22,913 bases of DNA from a virus: positions 1 to 22,913 of IMG/VR virus record IMGVR_UViG_3300020438_000294, one strand, 5' to 3'. The translations under genes were made by a program, and so were the position numbers. Positions 13,252 through 21,934 of this stretch are shown here, piece after piece (position 1 is the first letter of the stretch; each line of letters begins with the position of its first letter). A model generated the notes under the pieces. The model was given only the letters and a program-made list of their open reading frames with translations. It was not told the origin of the DNA and did no database searches.

Positions 13252-15777
13252 TTACATTCCTGCTTGTTGTTTAATCAAAGCTTCTTCTTCTGGACGTAGA
13301 TCAAATTCTCTAGCACCCTCGAACTCTTTACGGAATTTACCTTTCACTGGACTTGGTACCCAATCTCTACCATTCCAAATAACATAAGGTGTCTCAGTAC
13401 CCTTAGCTGTTGTCTTATACCATTCTCCTGGTCTTGGTGCGCCTTCTTTATTAATTGGATCATCACCACCAAAGAATGTAGTTCTTAGATCAGCACTCGT
13501 ACCGTCAAATGGTTTGTAATAACCATCTTGATCCATGAAGTCGTTAATTGGTCCAGAGTATTTCTGACCTTCTGTATTCCGTGTTGTGCTATATACCCAG
13601 TTCTCACCATCATAAACAGCATATCCAATCCTAAAGGCTCCAGGTAACTCTTTCCAATCACCTACTCTTGGTTCGAATGCACCTAATGTATGGGTATATC
13701 CAGCTTCTACACCTTCCTCGATTACCTCTTGTCCTGATTGAGCCATAGGTACATTTATAGCTTCTGGAAGTAGATGATCTATTTCATCATATGCAATAAC
13801 TTCATCATCACTGAATGCACTTATTTTAGCTCTGAGTACTCTAGCTGGATCTGGATGAAATTTTAATAACCTAAGACTCTTACCATTATCTAATTCATAG
13901 ATTTGTTTATCAAATTCAGACATGATAAGTTTCTCACCTTCTACTAAGGCAAGTTGTGCATTTTGTAAATCTCTAGCACTTACATATTTACCATTAACTT
14001 TCTTCTGATTCTTCATCAACTGCTTATAGAACAACTGAGTTTCACCTGGATTCTTTTTAGCAGCCTCTAAAGCTTTTTCTGATCCTGGTATAACTTCAGT
14101 TAAAATCTTGTTTGGATAAGTACCAACATATTCTTTTGCTACTTGTAATTTCTTAGAGTAGGTATTATCAAATGGGATGCCTTCATTTAACAGTTTTTGA
14201 TAGTGACCATTATCAATTTTTGCATAAACTCTTTCCTTAGCTTTTCTTAAAGCTTCACTTCTATTTGGTTCGTTTCCATACTCTTCAGCAAAATAGATTC
14301 TTAAATCTCCTTCCGCTAGGTTTAAAACTTCAGCTTGATCATTAGCTGTATAAGTAGCTATTTCTGGATGACCTTCTAATCTTGTTTTAAAGAAATCAGT
14401 TTTTATACGATTTGAATCAGTCGAGCTTAAACTCCATTCGTCTGATGTATCAACTCTGTTTTTCCATTGTGCAAATACATTAGGATCTTCTATCCCTTTT
14501 AAATCATTAAGAGAAATAGATTCAGAGTTTATATACTTATCAGTTAATTCTTCAACAACCTTGTCTTGTACCTTAGATTCTTCAGTTATACCATTTAGTA
14601 CTGTTGATGGTAAGTCAATACCTTGTTTTTGAAAACCTTCAATAAACTCTCTTTTTTCGTCGTTATTTGGAAATCTATTCTTTGTTTTAATAATATCTAA
14701 ACTCCAAGTTTTCCATTCAACTGCAGCCTTTTTAGACTGGTTTTCAATTTTCTGAACTTCTTTATTTATATATTCAGTATCTGCTTTGTGTAAAGCATCT
14801 TCCCATCCAGAAGCTTCAAAAATCTTTGCATGTATATCTTTAATGTTTTCTAGTTTACCTTGCTTCCCATAATGCTTTAAAAATATATCATCAATCTTAC
14901 GAGCTTGAGTTGTTGTTAACGCACCTGTTTTTACACCTTGAGTTAGATAACCTAATACTCTTGTTAAACCACCAGAGAACTTTTCATCTGTTTTAAATTC
15001 TTCAATAAGGCTAATTACTTGTTTTTCAAAGTCAGGACCATCTACAGCTTGGAAGACACCTGTAACTCTTAAGTAGTTCTCTTTTTCTAGGTTTGTTTTG
15101 GCTCTAGTTAAATTACTATTAATTGACTCTTGATATTTTGTTGCTCTAAATTCCTCTAAGTTTTGACGTGCCTGATCAACTAAAGCTTGTGGGTATTTTT
15201 GATCAGTATATCTATTTAATAGATCTTGTCCAAAACTTTTAACTGCGTTGTTTGCATCATCAATACTATATGAAGAAAAATTCGGATGTAAGTTTTCAAA
15301 CTTGACTTCTTTCTTTGCAAGATCATTGTATAGAACCGCTTGTCTTAGAAAACCAAACCTGCCTTTTCTCCATTCAGATTGAGTCATCAAACGGAGAGCT
15401 TCATACTTCTCTCCTTCAGCCTCAGATTTTGCAGCAAGCTTTAGTTTTTCCTTGTAATCTTCTAAGAGTATTTTTTCTCCGTTGTTATAAACCTTTATAC
15501 CTAAGTCAATTTCTTCTTGACTAAAACCAGATTCATCAGAGAAATTAATTTGCCTTTTTTGGCTTTGCTGTTTAGCGACTTGAGCCGCTTGAAAGGCTGT
15601 TTGAGAGAAAGCTCCTAACTGTTCAACTAACTGTAAAGGTACTCCAGCATTTTGAATACGTCTTTTATCATTAGCTTGTTCAGCTGATTCACGTCTCTCA
15701 AAACCTTTGTTGATTTTTTGATACTCTTTTTCAAGTATCGAAGCATAATCTGGTGCTTCTTCGAATTCTAATGCCAT
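13252..15777 (-). CDS. Internal virion (core) protein, T7 gp15-like
   Basis: An 841-residue, strongly helical protein in the gene 15 position (T7 gp15: 747 residues). In T7, gp15 stacks with gp14 and gp16 inside the capsid and is ejected to form the periplasmic part of the DNA channel. The N-terminus holds the coiled-coil-like EKEYQKINKGFERRESAEQA and a Gln-rich patch; the middle is rich in Lys/Glu helices; the last about 130 residues change to Trp/Gly/Tyr-rich sequence (VGDWKELPGAFRIGYAVYDG, NWVYSTTRNTEG, RPGEWYKTTAKG) suggesting a compact C-terminal domain. The call is based on order, size and composition rather than on a sharp motif. It lies 16 nt after the gp14-like gene. Confidence 0.8.
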   Translation of the reverse strand: MALEFEEAPDYASILEKEYQKINKGFERRESAEQANDKRRIQNAGVPLQLVEQLGAFSQTAFQAAQVAKQQSQKRQINFSDESGFSQEEIDLGIKVYNNGEKILLEDYKEKLKLAAKSEAEGEKYEALRLMTQSEWRKGRFGFLRQAVLYNDLAKKEVKFENLHPNFSSYSIDDANNAVKSFGQDLLNRYTDQKYPQALVDQARQNLEEFRATKYQESINSNLTRAKTNLEKENYLRVTGVFQAVDGPDFEKQVISLIEEFKTDEKFSGGLTRVLGYLTQGVKTGALTTTQARKIDDIFLKHYGKQGKLENIKDIHAKIFEASGWEDALHKADTEYINKEVQKIENQSKKAAVEWKTWSLDIIKTKNRFPNNDEKREFIEGFQKQGIDLPSTVLNGITEESKVQDKVVEELTDKYINSESISLNDLKGIEDPNVFAQWKNRVDTSDEWSLSSTDSNRIKTDFFKTRLEGHPEIATYTANDQAEVLNLAEGDLRIYFAEEYGNEPNRSEALRKAKERVYAKIDNGHYQKLLNEGIPFDNTYSKKLQVAKEYVGTYPNKILTEVIPGSEKALEAAKKNPGETQLFYKQLMKNQKKVNGKYVSARDLQNAQLALVEGEKLIMSEFDKQIYELDNGKSLRLLKFHPDPARVLRAKISAFSDDEVIAYDEIDHLLPEAINVPMAQSGQEVIEEGVEAGYTHTLGAFEPRVGDWKELPGAFRIGYAVYDGENWVYSTTRNTEGQKYSGPINDFMDQDGYYKPFDGTSADLRTTFFGGDDPINKEGAPRPGEWYKTTAKGTETPYVIWNGRDWVPSPVKGKFRKEFEGAREFDLRPEEEALIKQQAGM

Positions 15778-15793
15778 AGTTATTTTATTAGTT

Positions 15794-16393
15794 TTACCAG
15801 ATATCGGCGTTCACACCGCCTGTATAAATACTTGCAACAGAACTAGCTATCTTTAAACCATCCATTAACGCTGCAGCTCCAACACTCTGCATAACAGGTG
15901 CAGGTGGTGCAACATCAGCTACAGGTTGGAATGCTACCTGAGCAAACTGTTGATCTATATAACCCTTCGCTTGTGCTCCTGCTTTAGCATCTTCTCTTCT
16001 TAACTTGTAATCATTTTGTCTAATAGCACGACTAATCTTAGCCAGTTCTCTTCCATAATCAGCTTCCTCTGCTACACGTAGTCTATTTATTGATCTACCT
16101 GTTCTACCACTAGCCATTAGCTTGGCAGATTCACTTTCATTTAGCAGTTTGGCGTACATATCTTGGTACTTAAGCTCAGCTTCTGCTCTCTTCTCTTGCC
16201 TCTTACGTTCGTTTTCACCGTAAGCTGCCTGAGCTGCCATCTCTGCATTATTTGTATTGATATCATATTGAACATTCTTAGCTGAATAGACACTTAGATC
16301 TTGTATCCATTGTCTTTCACGTTGTTCATTTTGATATGCGTATTGTCTTCTGGCAGCTGCATTCGCTGCCTTAGCTTGCGCTCCTAAACACAC
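15794..16393 (-). CDS. Internal virion protein, T7 gp14-like
   Basis: A 199-residue protein, nearly the 196 residues of T7 gp14, in the matching position. The N-terminus is Ala-rich (MCLGAQAKAANAAARRQYAY). A long charged helix spans residues about 20-130 (NERKRQEKRAEAELKYQDMY, GRELAKISRAIRQNDYKLRR). A short hydrophobic C-terminal part follows (VGAAALMDGLKIASSVASIY, about residues 171-190). In T7, gp14 sits between portal and core, is ejected first and forms a pore in the outer membrane; the hydrophobic C-terminal helix fits this. The start overlaps the gp13-like gene by 23 nt. Confidence 0.87.
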   Translation of the reverse strand: MCLGAQAKAANAAARRQYAYQNEQRERQWIQDLSVYSAKNVQYDINTNNAEMAAQAAYGENERKRQEKRAEAELKYQDMYAKLLNESESAKLMASGRTGRSINRLRVAEEADYGRELAKISRAIRQNDYKLRREDAKAGAQAKGYIDQQFAQVAFQPVADVAPPAPVMQSVGAAALMDGLKIASSVASIYTGGVNADIW

Positions 16394-16817
16394 GGCAAAA
16401 CTCTATAAAGGATAATTTGTTTGGACCAAACTCAACTTCACGTAAGAACTTGAATCCAAGGAATTTAAGTAGCTTTAGATGGACTGTATTTCGTTTGTCA
16501 ACGACATTCCACAGCAACTTATCGGGTTGTCTTTCTACATAACGTCTAGCTTCCCTAGCAAACGTTATTGGGTAGTCATGAATAGCATGTGTACATAGCA
16601 TCCAGACCTGACCTCCATGGTCTACTCCAGCCATACCGGCAGTCTTGCCGTTAGGCACCGTGAAGTACACGCAGGAGGGCTTCTGAACTGCATCTAGCAG
16701 TGCTTCTGTTGCATCTATACCATGACCCTCTTCGACCTCTCTACGGTCTTCTGGACGTAGGTTAGAAGCCACCTCTTTGGCAGCCTCTAACGTTATTGGG
16801 TGAATAAATTTAGACAC
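16371..16817 (-). CDS. T7 gp13-like protein with GNAT (acetyltransferase-like) fold
   Basis: A 148-residue protein located exactly where T7 carries gene 13 (138 residues). The region DKLLWNVVDKRNTVHLKLLK followed by FLGFKFLREVEFG resembles the T7 gp13 segment LWNYVWVGNTSHIRFLKTIG and the C-terminal half of GNAT acetyltransferases, where an Asn/His-containing helix meets acetyl-CoA. The pyrophosphate-binding R/QxxGxG/A loop is not evident, so catalysis is doubtful. T7 gp13 is required for virion assembly but is not retained in large amounts. The start overlaps the tail tube B stop by 8 nt, so translation is probably coupled. Confidence 0.8.
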   Translation of the reverse strand: MSKFIHPITLEAAKEVASNLRPEDRREVEEGHGIDATEALLDAVQKPSCVYFTVPNGKTAGMAGVDHGGQVWMLCTHAIHDYPITFAREARRYVERQPDKLLWNVVDKRNTVHLKLLKFLGFKFLREVEFGPNKLSFIEFCRVFRSAS

Positions 16818-19758
16818 GTTTATAATATCTTTTGGAGTAGTCTCCTTCCCAGTTAATTGAATACAATGTGGAAGGTGTTGGGTGAGTAGATTTAAGGGTA
16901 AAGGTTAGATTTGTATTCTTTTCATATACTGGTAATGTAACTACTTGCTCTTTATCTATACCTACTGTGTTAGCAGTGTAGACATCAGCTAGAATTGATT
17001 CAAATGTTTCAGTATAATCTGGCTTACCAATTCGTTTTAAGGTTGTGTCATATACACCTGTAGGACCAAGACTCATCTTGATACGGTGTAGAACAAGTGA
17101 GCTTTGTATATCAGATTTAAAACGTTCACCTTCTTGTTGAGTTACATATAATGTTGGAAACTCAATCTCCATATCAAAGGCATAACCAAGGACAACATTA
17201 AATGCTTGGCTTGCAGTGCTTGTAGTCCAGTTACTAGGGATCTTTACCTTAGTTGTACCGTTATCATCAAATGTAGTGACCTTAGAGACAAGACCATTAA
17301 ACTCCTTATCTGTACTTGTAGATACAGCAACAGCATATAGCTGTCCTGAACCACTAAAGTCAGCAGCAGTATGATCGAACTTTGTATAGTCTCCATCAGC
17401 TACATACGTTAGGTTGGTATAAGTAAAGCTTTTAGAATTATCTAAGTGAACTCTATAAGTCTCATCTTCAACAATAGTATGAGAGTTATCATCTAATTTA
17501 AGGCTGAACTTCTGCATGGTATATCCAGTGTTCTTTACTACTGCATACAACGCATCATCAAGCATAGCTATGTGCTCTATAGTTCCACTTAACTCCCATT
17601 CAAACCAAGCCTGTTGTACTCTTCGTTCTCCTGTTTGGTAATACCTAAAACCATATAACTTATTAGTACCTTTAGTAGCAAAGAATATAGTGGCGTTCTC
17701 TCTTGAGTTAGCTATTAGATCTATATCATTAGGGAATAACTTAGATATATTTTTACTTTGTTCTAATACGTTTGGCTCACCTTCACGTAGTACAGCTTGC
17801 ATCTCAAAGAAACGTGTGTACTTACCTGCGTTATCTAAGAAAGCTATAGTTGTACCAAGTGATATAGGATTAGTATTAAAGTTAAAGTTATAAGAAGATA
17901 ATGAATTTATCTTTGCAGTTAAAGGGCTTAAGACATCACTATCTGTAGTCAACATAAACTGTTGATTCTTAGTAAATAATACTAAACCAGAGTTAACCTG
18001 TAACCCATCATAAACAATAGCTGGATACTCAGAACTACATGATATATCTATGTTATCTGTAGCTGTATATGTGATAGCTGACTTCGACCAGAAGTTATAA
18101 AAGTCTCCAGGTCTAGACATAATGACATTCTCATCGCTGAGTATGACAAGCCTGTTCCGAAAGAACAGCATCTTATTAACTGTCTTACCTATAAATGAAG
18201 GTTCAGGAACTGTTACGGTATCACCTACTAAACGATTATCCCAAGCTACTTGAGAAACTTTAAATGTTCCATCAGCTTGACGTACTAATTGAACAGGTAA
18301 AGTAGCTGCATCTAAAGTTGTTTTAACTCCAGGCTTAGCACATTCTTCCCAGACACCATCACCGTCTCTATCATTCTCTCCAATAAACTTTACATAGTAA
18401 TCATCTTCATCAGCTTCACTATTGGCTACCTTAACTACATAACCATGTTTGCATTGGTTAGGTAGATCAGCTACATCTTCTACTGAACCAGCTAATACAT
18501 TAAGTAATTCTCCTACTGGAGAGGTAATGTTAAATGTACCTGAAGCTCTGGTAATATAAAGACCATTACCTATTTGTTGAACATTAGCATCTGTAAAATT
18601 ACCAGCCGCTACTATACCTCCTCTAATATCACCAATAATACTTTCAGCAGTTACTACAGTTTTAGTATCAAAGGATGTAGGTGTAGGTCGAATTAAACCT
18701 AAGTTTGCTTGTACTTTAGATGTACTTATTTCATCAATAGTAATTTTATAATATCCATTCTTCATCCAAACATAAAAGTAATCACCATCTAACCAACCCT
18801 CTCCTCCATATAATAAATCGTGAGTTGTTGTGTAGCGAGATGCGTAAGTAATATTATTTGCATTATTTGGTACAGCTTGTCCTGTTGTTGTTATTCTAAA
18901 GTAAAGATCTTTTCTACCTGATGCTGTGTTATTACTTGCATCTTTAACTGTAACTGTATGCGTGTCAGTAATATCTGTGTAACTTGCACCTGATCCAATT
19001 CCTGATAATATTTCTGTTCCTGTATTACCAGCTAAACTATCAGCCATATCAATAGTGTTAACTACAGCTGAGTCATCATTACATCTGTTATTTCCAGAGC
19101 CGCTATTGTGGTTAGTAATCGCAGTAGCTTTATTAAAACCATTACTTTGACAACCATTATGTGTACCAATAATTCTTTCTACCTTTATTCGTGTAGCTGT
19201 AGTTACTGTACTTAAATTTGTATTATCAAATAAGTTAACTGAATACTGACTAGCATAAGCAACCTTCTTTAACTCTATGTATGCCTCTGGCGGTCTGACA
19301 GTCTCAACTGTCGCAGCCATAGCAGCAGTCTTATTTCTGTTGGTTAGGTAGGTGTAGTCGTTAAGAGTAAGTGTTTGTATATCTGCATCGGTAATAGTAC
19401 CACCACTATTAGTTTGCTTAAGGTAGTTCTTTAATGCTGTTGCTTGACCTGACTCATAGTTAACCGTACAAGCAGCTCCTGTATCACACTTCCACATCTT
19501 AATCTCACCAGAGCTTAACTGGATCTGACCTATGTACTGTTCGTTCTCATCTCTGTAGTAGTGGAACCACTTACTTGTTGTTGTATAAGCAGCTAAAGCA
19601 TTACCAATCAACCTACCTCCAGGTCTCTTTAATAGACCATGGGTGACATCAGGTACTACGTTCTTAGCTGATCTAACTTGTCCAGGTACTTTTAATTCGT
19701 CAGGCTGTTGTGATATACCTCCTACATAATTAGGTATCTGTTGTGTAATACTCGTCAT
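16810..19758 (-). CDS. Tail tubular protein B, T7 gp12-like
   Basis: A 982-residue tail nozzle protein. The opening TSITQQIPNYVGGISQQPDE with VKNVVPDVTHGLLKRPG-like text (residues 30-50: SAKNVVPDVTHGLLKRPGGR) is a hallmark of T7 gp12 homologues. Later landmarks are FFRNRLVILSDENVIMSRPG, DNIDISCSSEYPAIVYDGLQ and QNISKLFP-type text at LEQSKNISKLFPNDIDLI. Six copies of gp12 form the tapered nozzle that binds the fibres in T7. At 982 versus 794 residues it has extra sequence, apparently including a Thr/Asn/Gly-rich insert at about residues 190-330. It overlaps both neighbours: 4 nt with tail tube A and 8 nt with the gp13-like gene. Confidence 0.93.
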   Translation of the reverse strand: MTSITQQIPNYVGGISQQPDELKVPGQVRSAKNVVPDVTHGLLKRPGGRLIGNALAAYTTTSKWFHYYRDENEQYIGQIQLSSGEIKMWKCDTGAACTVNYESGQATALKNYLKQTNSGGTITDADIQTLTLNDYTYLTNRNKTAAMAATVETVRPPEAYIELKKVAYASQYSVNLFDNTNLSTVTTATRIKVERIIGTHNGCQSNGFNKATAITNHNSGSGNNRCNDDSAVVNTIDMADSLAGNTGTEILSGIGSGASYTDITDTHTVTVKDASNNTASGRKDLYFRITTTGQAVPNNANNITYASRYTTTHDLLYGGEGWLDGDYFYVWMKNGYYKITIDEISTSKVQANLGLIRPTPTSFDTKTVVTAESIIGDIRGGIVAAGNFTDANVQQIGNGLYITRASGTFNITSPVGELLNVLAGSVEDVADLPNQCKHGYVVKVANSEADEDDYYVKFIGENDRDGDGVWEECAKPGVKTTLDAATLPVQLVRQADGTFKVSQVAWDNRLVGDTVTVPEPSFIGKTVNKMLFFRNRLVILSDENVIMSRPGDFYNFWSKSAITYTATDNIDISCSSEYPAIVYDGLQVNSGLVLFTKNQQFMLTTDSDVLSPLTAKINSLSSYNFNFNTNPISLGTTIAFLDNAGKYTRFFEMQAVLREGEPNVLEQSKNISKLFPNDIDLIANSRENATIFFATKGTNKLYGFRYYQTGERRVQQAWFEWELSGTIEHIAMLDDALYAVVKNTGYTMQKFSLKLDDNSHTIVEDETYRVHLDNSKSFTYTNLTYVADGDYTKFDHTAADFSGSGQLYAVAVSTSTDKEFNGLVSKVTTFDDNGTTKVKIPSNWTTSTASQAFNVVLGYAFDMEIEFPTLYVTQQEGERFKSDIQSSLVLHRIKMSLGPTGVYDTTLKRIGKPDYTETFESILADVYTANTVGIDKEQVVTLPVYEKNTNLTFTLKSTHPTPSTLYSINWEGDYSKRYYKRV

Positions 19759-20378
19759 CTAAATAAAACTTGATAAGGTTGAAAGGCTTTATATGATGAT
19801 CCAAGTGGAATACCCATATAAGAATGATCACCCTGATTACATTCGTACTCAATACAAGTAGCTCTTGTTGTTGCTTCTTGTACTTGTAGTAGTTTAAATA
19901 ATTCTGAATTACTTACTAGCTGAGTAGCAGCTCTAACTGAAGCTCTAGATATTATGTATCTTTTAAATGCACTAGGTAGATCTGTGAATGGCCAAAGCCA
20001 AGTTATATCTAAATGTAGACTTGAATCAAATTCATCCTTTGGTTCTTTAGCAAGTGTGTCATATAGCCTACCGTTCCTTCTTACAATGTTTTTAGATCTA
20101 TCATTAAAATCACTATGGATGTCATATCTTAAAACGTTAGATGGGATAGTTATATGTTTAGTTGTAGCCTCTGGTTGTTTCTCTACATTATATTCTGTAT
20201 TAAATACCCAACCCTCGTTCTGTACATCCTTATTGACTTCGGTCAGTATGTTATAGATAAATCCTATTTCTGGATTCTCATAGTTTAGCGTTGTTACTGG
20301 TGACTGACCGATAGCTCCCAGTATTGAATTCACTGCGGATAGTTCTGTATCGGTGTCAACTGTTGTGGGAATAGTCAT
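19755..20378 (-). CDS. Tail tubular protein A, T7 gp11-like
   Basis: A 207-residue protein (T7 gp11: 196). The N-terminus TELSAVNSILGAIGQSPVTT followed by ILTEVNKDVQNEGWVFNTEY is the standard signature of T7 gp11-type head-to-tail adaptors. Later segments RPYDTLAKEP-type text appears as GRLYDTLAKEPKDEFD, and a helix FKRYIISRASVRAATQLVSN. Twelve copies form the ring that joins portal and nozzle in T7. It is the first gene after the strong terminator that follows the capsid gene (13 nt from the T-run to the ATG), so its transcription needs read-through or its own promoter. The stop overlaps the tail tube B start (ATGA). Confidence 0.94.
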   Translation of the reverse strand: MTIPTTVDTDTELSAVNSILGAIGQSPVTTLNYENPEIGFIYNILTEVNKDVQNEGWVFNTEYNVEKQPEATTKHITIPSNVLRYDIHSDFNDRSKNIVRRNGRLYDTLAKEPKDEFDSSLHLDITWLWPFTDLPSAFKRYIISRASVRAATQLVSNSELFKLLQVQEATTRATCIEYECNQGDHSYMGIPLGSSYKAFQPYQVLFR

Positions 20379-20390
20379 GTGTATATGAAT

Positions 20391-20417
20391 AAAAAAAAAG
20401 GGAGACCGAAGCCTCCC
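20391..20417 (-). terminator. Strong intrinsic terminator after the capsid gene
   Basis: On the minus strand the stem GGGAGGC / GTCTCCC (7 pairs, one G-T) closes a TTCG loop with a C-G closing pair, an extra-stable tetraloop, and is followed by nine T residues. It lies 11 nt after the capsid stop codon. T7 has its main terminator (T-phi) in the same place, after gene 10, to make capsid mRNA more abundant than the downstream tail mRNA. The same use is inferred here. Confidence 0.93.
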
Positions 20418-20428
20418 ATATATAAAAC

Positions 20429-21577
20429 TTAGAATGCAGCGTTACCTGAAGAACCTGCAGCAGCACCTGCTACTAGTTCAACAGCACAAGCTGGATTAAG
20501 ATAGTCAGCACCCATTGCCAAACGACCAAGAATAACGTCACCCTGATAAATCACGGATACGTCACCACTGGTTACTTGGACAGAAGGACCAATTGCTTCA
20601 ACACAACCTGCAGCTTCTTTCTGGAAGATCAAACCACAAGAGTTAGCGAATTCTGTTTCTTCACCGTACTCGTTGTTTATTCCAGTTACGTCAGCAGCAG
20701 CATCTTCTACAGCAGCTTCTACGAAAGAACCTACATTACCAGGAGAAGTTACTCCAGGGTTTGTAGCTGATGCAGAACCATACTTAGTACCATACTTACT
20801 CATGAACGGAATGTTCATTGACTTGTAGATCTTGATACCAGCTATCTCAATGATGCCGTTACCAGACTGTAAAGCAGTACCTTGTACGTCTCTGTTCACA
20901 AGACCATTAGATCCTACAGCTTGGATAAGCTCGTAGTACTGTCTTGGGTTAAGTACACCCACACGACCATCGGAGCTAACGCCCTTCTCGTCTAGTGCAG
21001 CTGCAGCGTCATAAAACGCATTGATTAGAGAAGCAGCAACGTAAGCATCAGATCCTTGGTTGTTAGTACCAACACGAATCTGTGTACCACCTGGCTCAAC
21101 AAAGTTAGCCTTAGTGATAGGTGATGCAGCTCTAGCTCCACGTGTGATAGCTCTAAAGATTAGACGGTCATACTTCTCTGCGAGTGCGTAACCAATCTTC
21201 TTAGAGATCTCTCCACGAAGCTCATAATGAGCAAGTGTCTCGTCCAGCTCGTAAACGAAAGCTGAACTAATAAGTAGATCATCAACAGTTATAGTTTTTT
21301 CTGCTATTGGTGGTGCGCCATCGGAGTTACCGAGGATGCTTTGACCAGGAACATGATACTCAGCTGTTGTTCTACCTGTATAAATAAACTGAAGAGACTT
21401 ACCGTTCTTTAGGGTTCTCTTCATAATTAGATCCCTAGCAATTGTATTGTTTTGGAATCCTTTGAACATCTCTCCTGAGAATAATTTCAGGTAAAGTGCT
21501 CTCTTGTCGCCTGCACCGTTGGCTTGACCCAGTTGGGTAAGATCGGCTAAAGGCTCATTACTATTTTGATGTGCCAT
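20429..21577 (-). CDS. Major capsid protein, T7 gp10-like
   Basis: A 382-residue HK97-fold capsid protein of the T7 gp10A type (T7: 345 residues). Landmarks: ALYLKLFSGEMFKGFQNNTI, IYTGRTTAEYHVPGQSILG, ISSAFVYELDETLAHYELRG, SKKIGYALAEKYDRLIFRAI and GIIEIAGIKIYKSMNIPF. It forms the icosahedral shell. A Gly/Ala/Ser-rich insert lies at about residues 265-305 (GTKYGSASATNPGVTSPGNV), probably a surface loop. The ATG at 21577 has no clear Shine-Dalgarno; the upstream 240 nt are AT-rich near the start and strongly structured further up. No frameshifted minor form (as T7 gp10B) is visible, since the stop is followed directly by the terminator. Confidence 0.96.
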   Translation of the reverse strand: MAHQNSNEPLADLTQLGQANGAGDKRALYLKLFSGEMFKGFQNNTIARDLIMKRTLKNGKSLQFIYTGRTTAEYHVPGQSILGNSDGAPPIAEKTITVDDLLISSAFVYELDETLAHYELRGEISKKIGYALAEKYDRLIFRAITRGARAASPITKANFVEPGGTQIRVGTNNQGSDAYVAASLINAFYDAAAALDEKGVSSDGRVGVLNPRQYYELIQAVGSNGLVNRDVQGTALQSGNGIIEIAGIKIYKSMNIPFMSKYGTKYGSASATNPGVTSPGNVGSFVEAAVEDAAADVTGINNEYGEETEFANSCGLIFQKEAAGCVEAIGPSVQVTSGDVSVIYQGDVILGRLAMGADYLNPACAVELVAGAAAGSSGNAAF

Positions 21578-21629
21578 TTATCTATATTTTAAAATGTATT
21601 GAATGTATAAATCATCATCGTGCACAATT

Positions 21630-21739
21630 TTAATTCGAAGTTTTGTGGTCTATCCCACCGTCTAGACGGCTAATAGGTATCCTGCGTACAGGGCTAAAAG
21701 CCAAATCAGTCAGAGATCCGACACTGAGGTGTCTCTGAC
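21630..21739 (-). promoter_or_regulatory. Structured leader upstream of the capsid gene
   Basis: The minus-strand RNA can form several local hairpins. At 21739-21709, GTCAGA pairs with TCTGAC, and inside it GACAC pairs with GTGTC around a CTCA loop, with GGATC bulged. At about 21692-21681, CCTG pairs with CAGG around TACG. At 21669-21658 there is a perfect 12-nt palindrome CCGTCTAGACGG. None is followed by a T-run, so they are not terminators. In T7 the mRNA start and RNase III processing sites for gene 10 lie in the equivalent place; a processing, stabilising or promoter role is inferred. I cannot identify a phage RNA polymerase promoter from one copy. Confidence 0.45.
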
Positions 21740-21828
21740 CTGTGGTAGTTCAAGTGCATTGTCTCTACCAAAATAAAAAAGGATAGAGCCATAAAGACTG
21801 CTATCCATAATTCATTAATCTTTTTCAC
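21706..21828 (-). CDS. Possible 40-aa single-pass membrane peptide (GTG start)
   Basis: From a GTG at 21828 the frame reads MKKINELWIAVFMALSFFIL, then VETMHLNYHRSETPQCRISD. A basic N-terminus is followed by a clean membrane-length hydrophobic stretch (residues 8-21). The GTG lies inside the end of the 39-aa gene upstream, in another frame, as seen for other small genes here. Evidence against it: no Shine-Dalgarno is visible, and the same DNA also carries a possible terminator and hairpins. An alternative ATG frame (MDSSLYGSILFYFG, 32 aa) covers the same stretch and is less protein-like. Confidence 0.4.
   Translation of the reverse strand: MKKINELWIAVFMALSFFILVETMHLNYHRSETPQCRISD
21775..21806 (-). 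terminator. Possible weak intrinsic terminator upstream of the capsid leader
   Basis: GGATAG pairs with CTATCC (6 pairs) around a 14-nt loop, directly followed by TTTTTT and, one base later, TTTT. The position, after the psbA/beta-barrel/39-aa genes and before the capsid leader, suits an operon end. The stem is short and only half G-C, and it lies inside a possible small gene, so it may be chance. Confidence 0.35.
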
Positions 21829-21934
21829 TAGGTTTAGTTTCTTCTTTATGCTCCTCTGGCTTATTGTGATGTGCGTCTGTCTGAAGACGGAACGAAGTCA
21901 CTTTAGCTGGATTACCTTTTGATTGGTGAGACAT
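21815..21934 (-). CDS. Small hydrophilic protein (39 aa)
   Basis: A 39-codon gene, MSHQSKGNPAKVTSFRLQTD followed by AHHNKPEEHKEETKPSEKD. Its ATG overlaps the stop of the beta-barrel gene as TAATG, which argues for coupled translation. The product is highly charged, His- and Glu-rich in its second half and probably unfolded. No family recognised. It is not a high-light-inducible protein: the chlorophyll-binding ExxNGRxAM motif is absent. Confidence 0.55.
   Translation of the reverse strand: MSHQSKGNPAKVTSFRLQTDAHHNKPEEHKEETKPSEKD

Noticed and set aside
21658-21669. Perfect 12-nt palindrome as an integration (att) site or operator
   Set aside because: No integrase, repressor or second copy is seen in the window; kept only as part of the structured capsid leader.
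21815-21934. Possible high-light-inducible (hli) gene, often found beside phage psbA
   Set aside because: The 39-aa product is hydrophilic and lacks the chlorophyll-binding ExxNGRxAM helix; no other frame between psbA and the capsid gene contains it.
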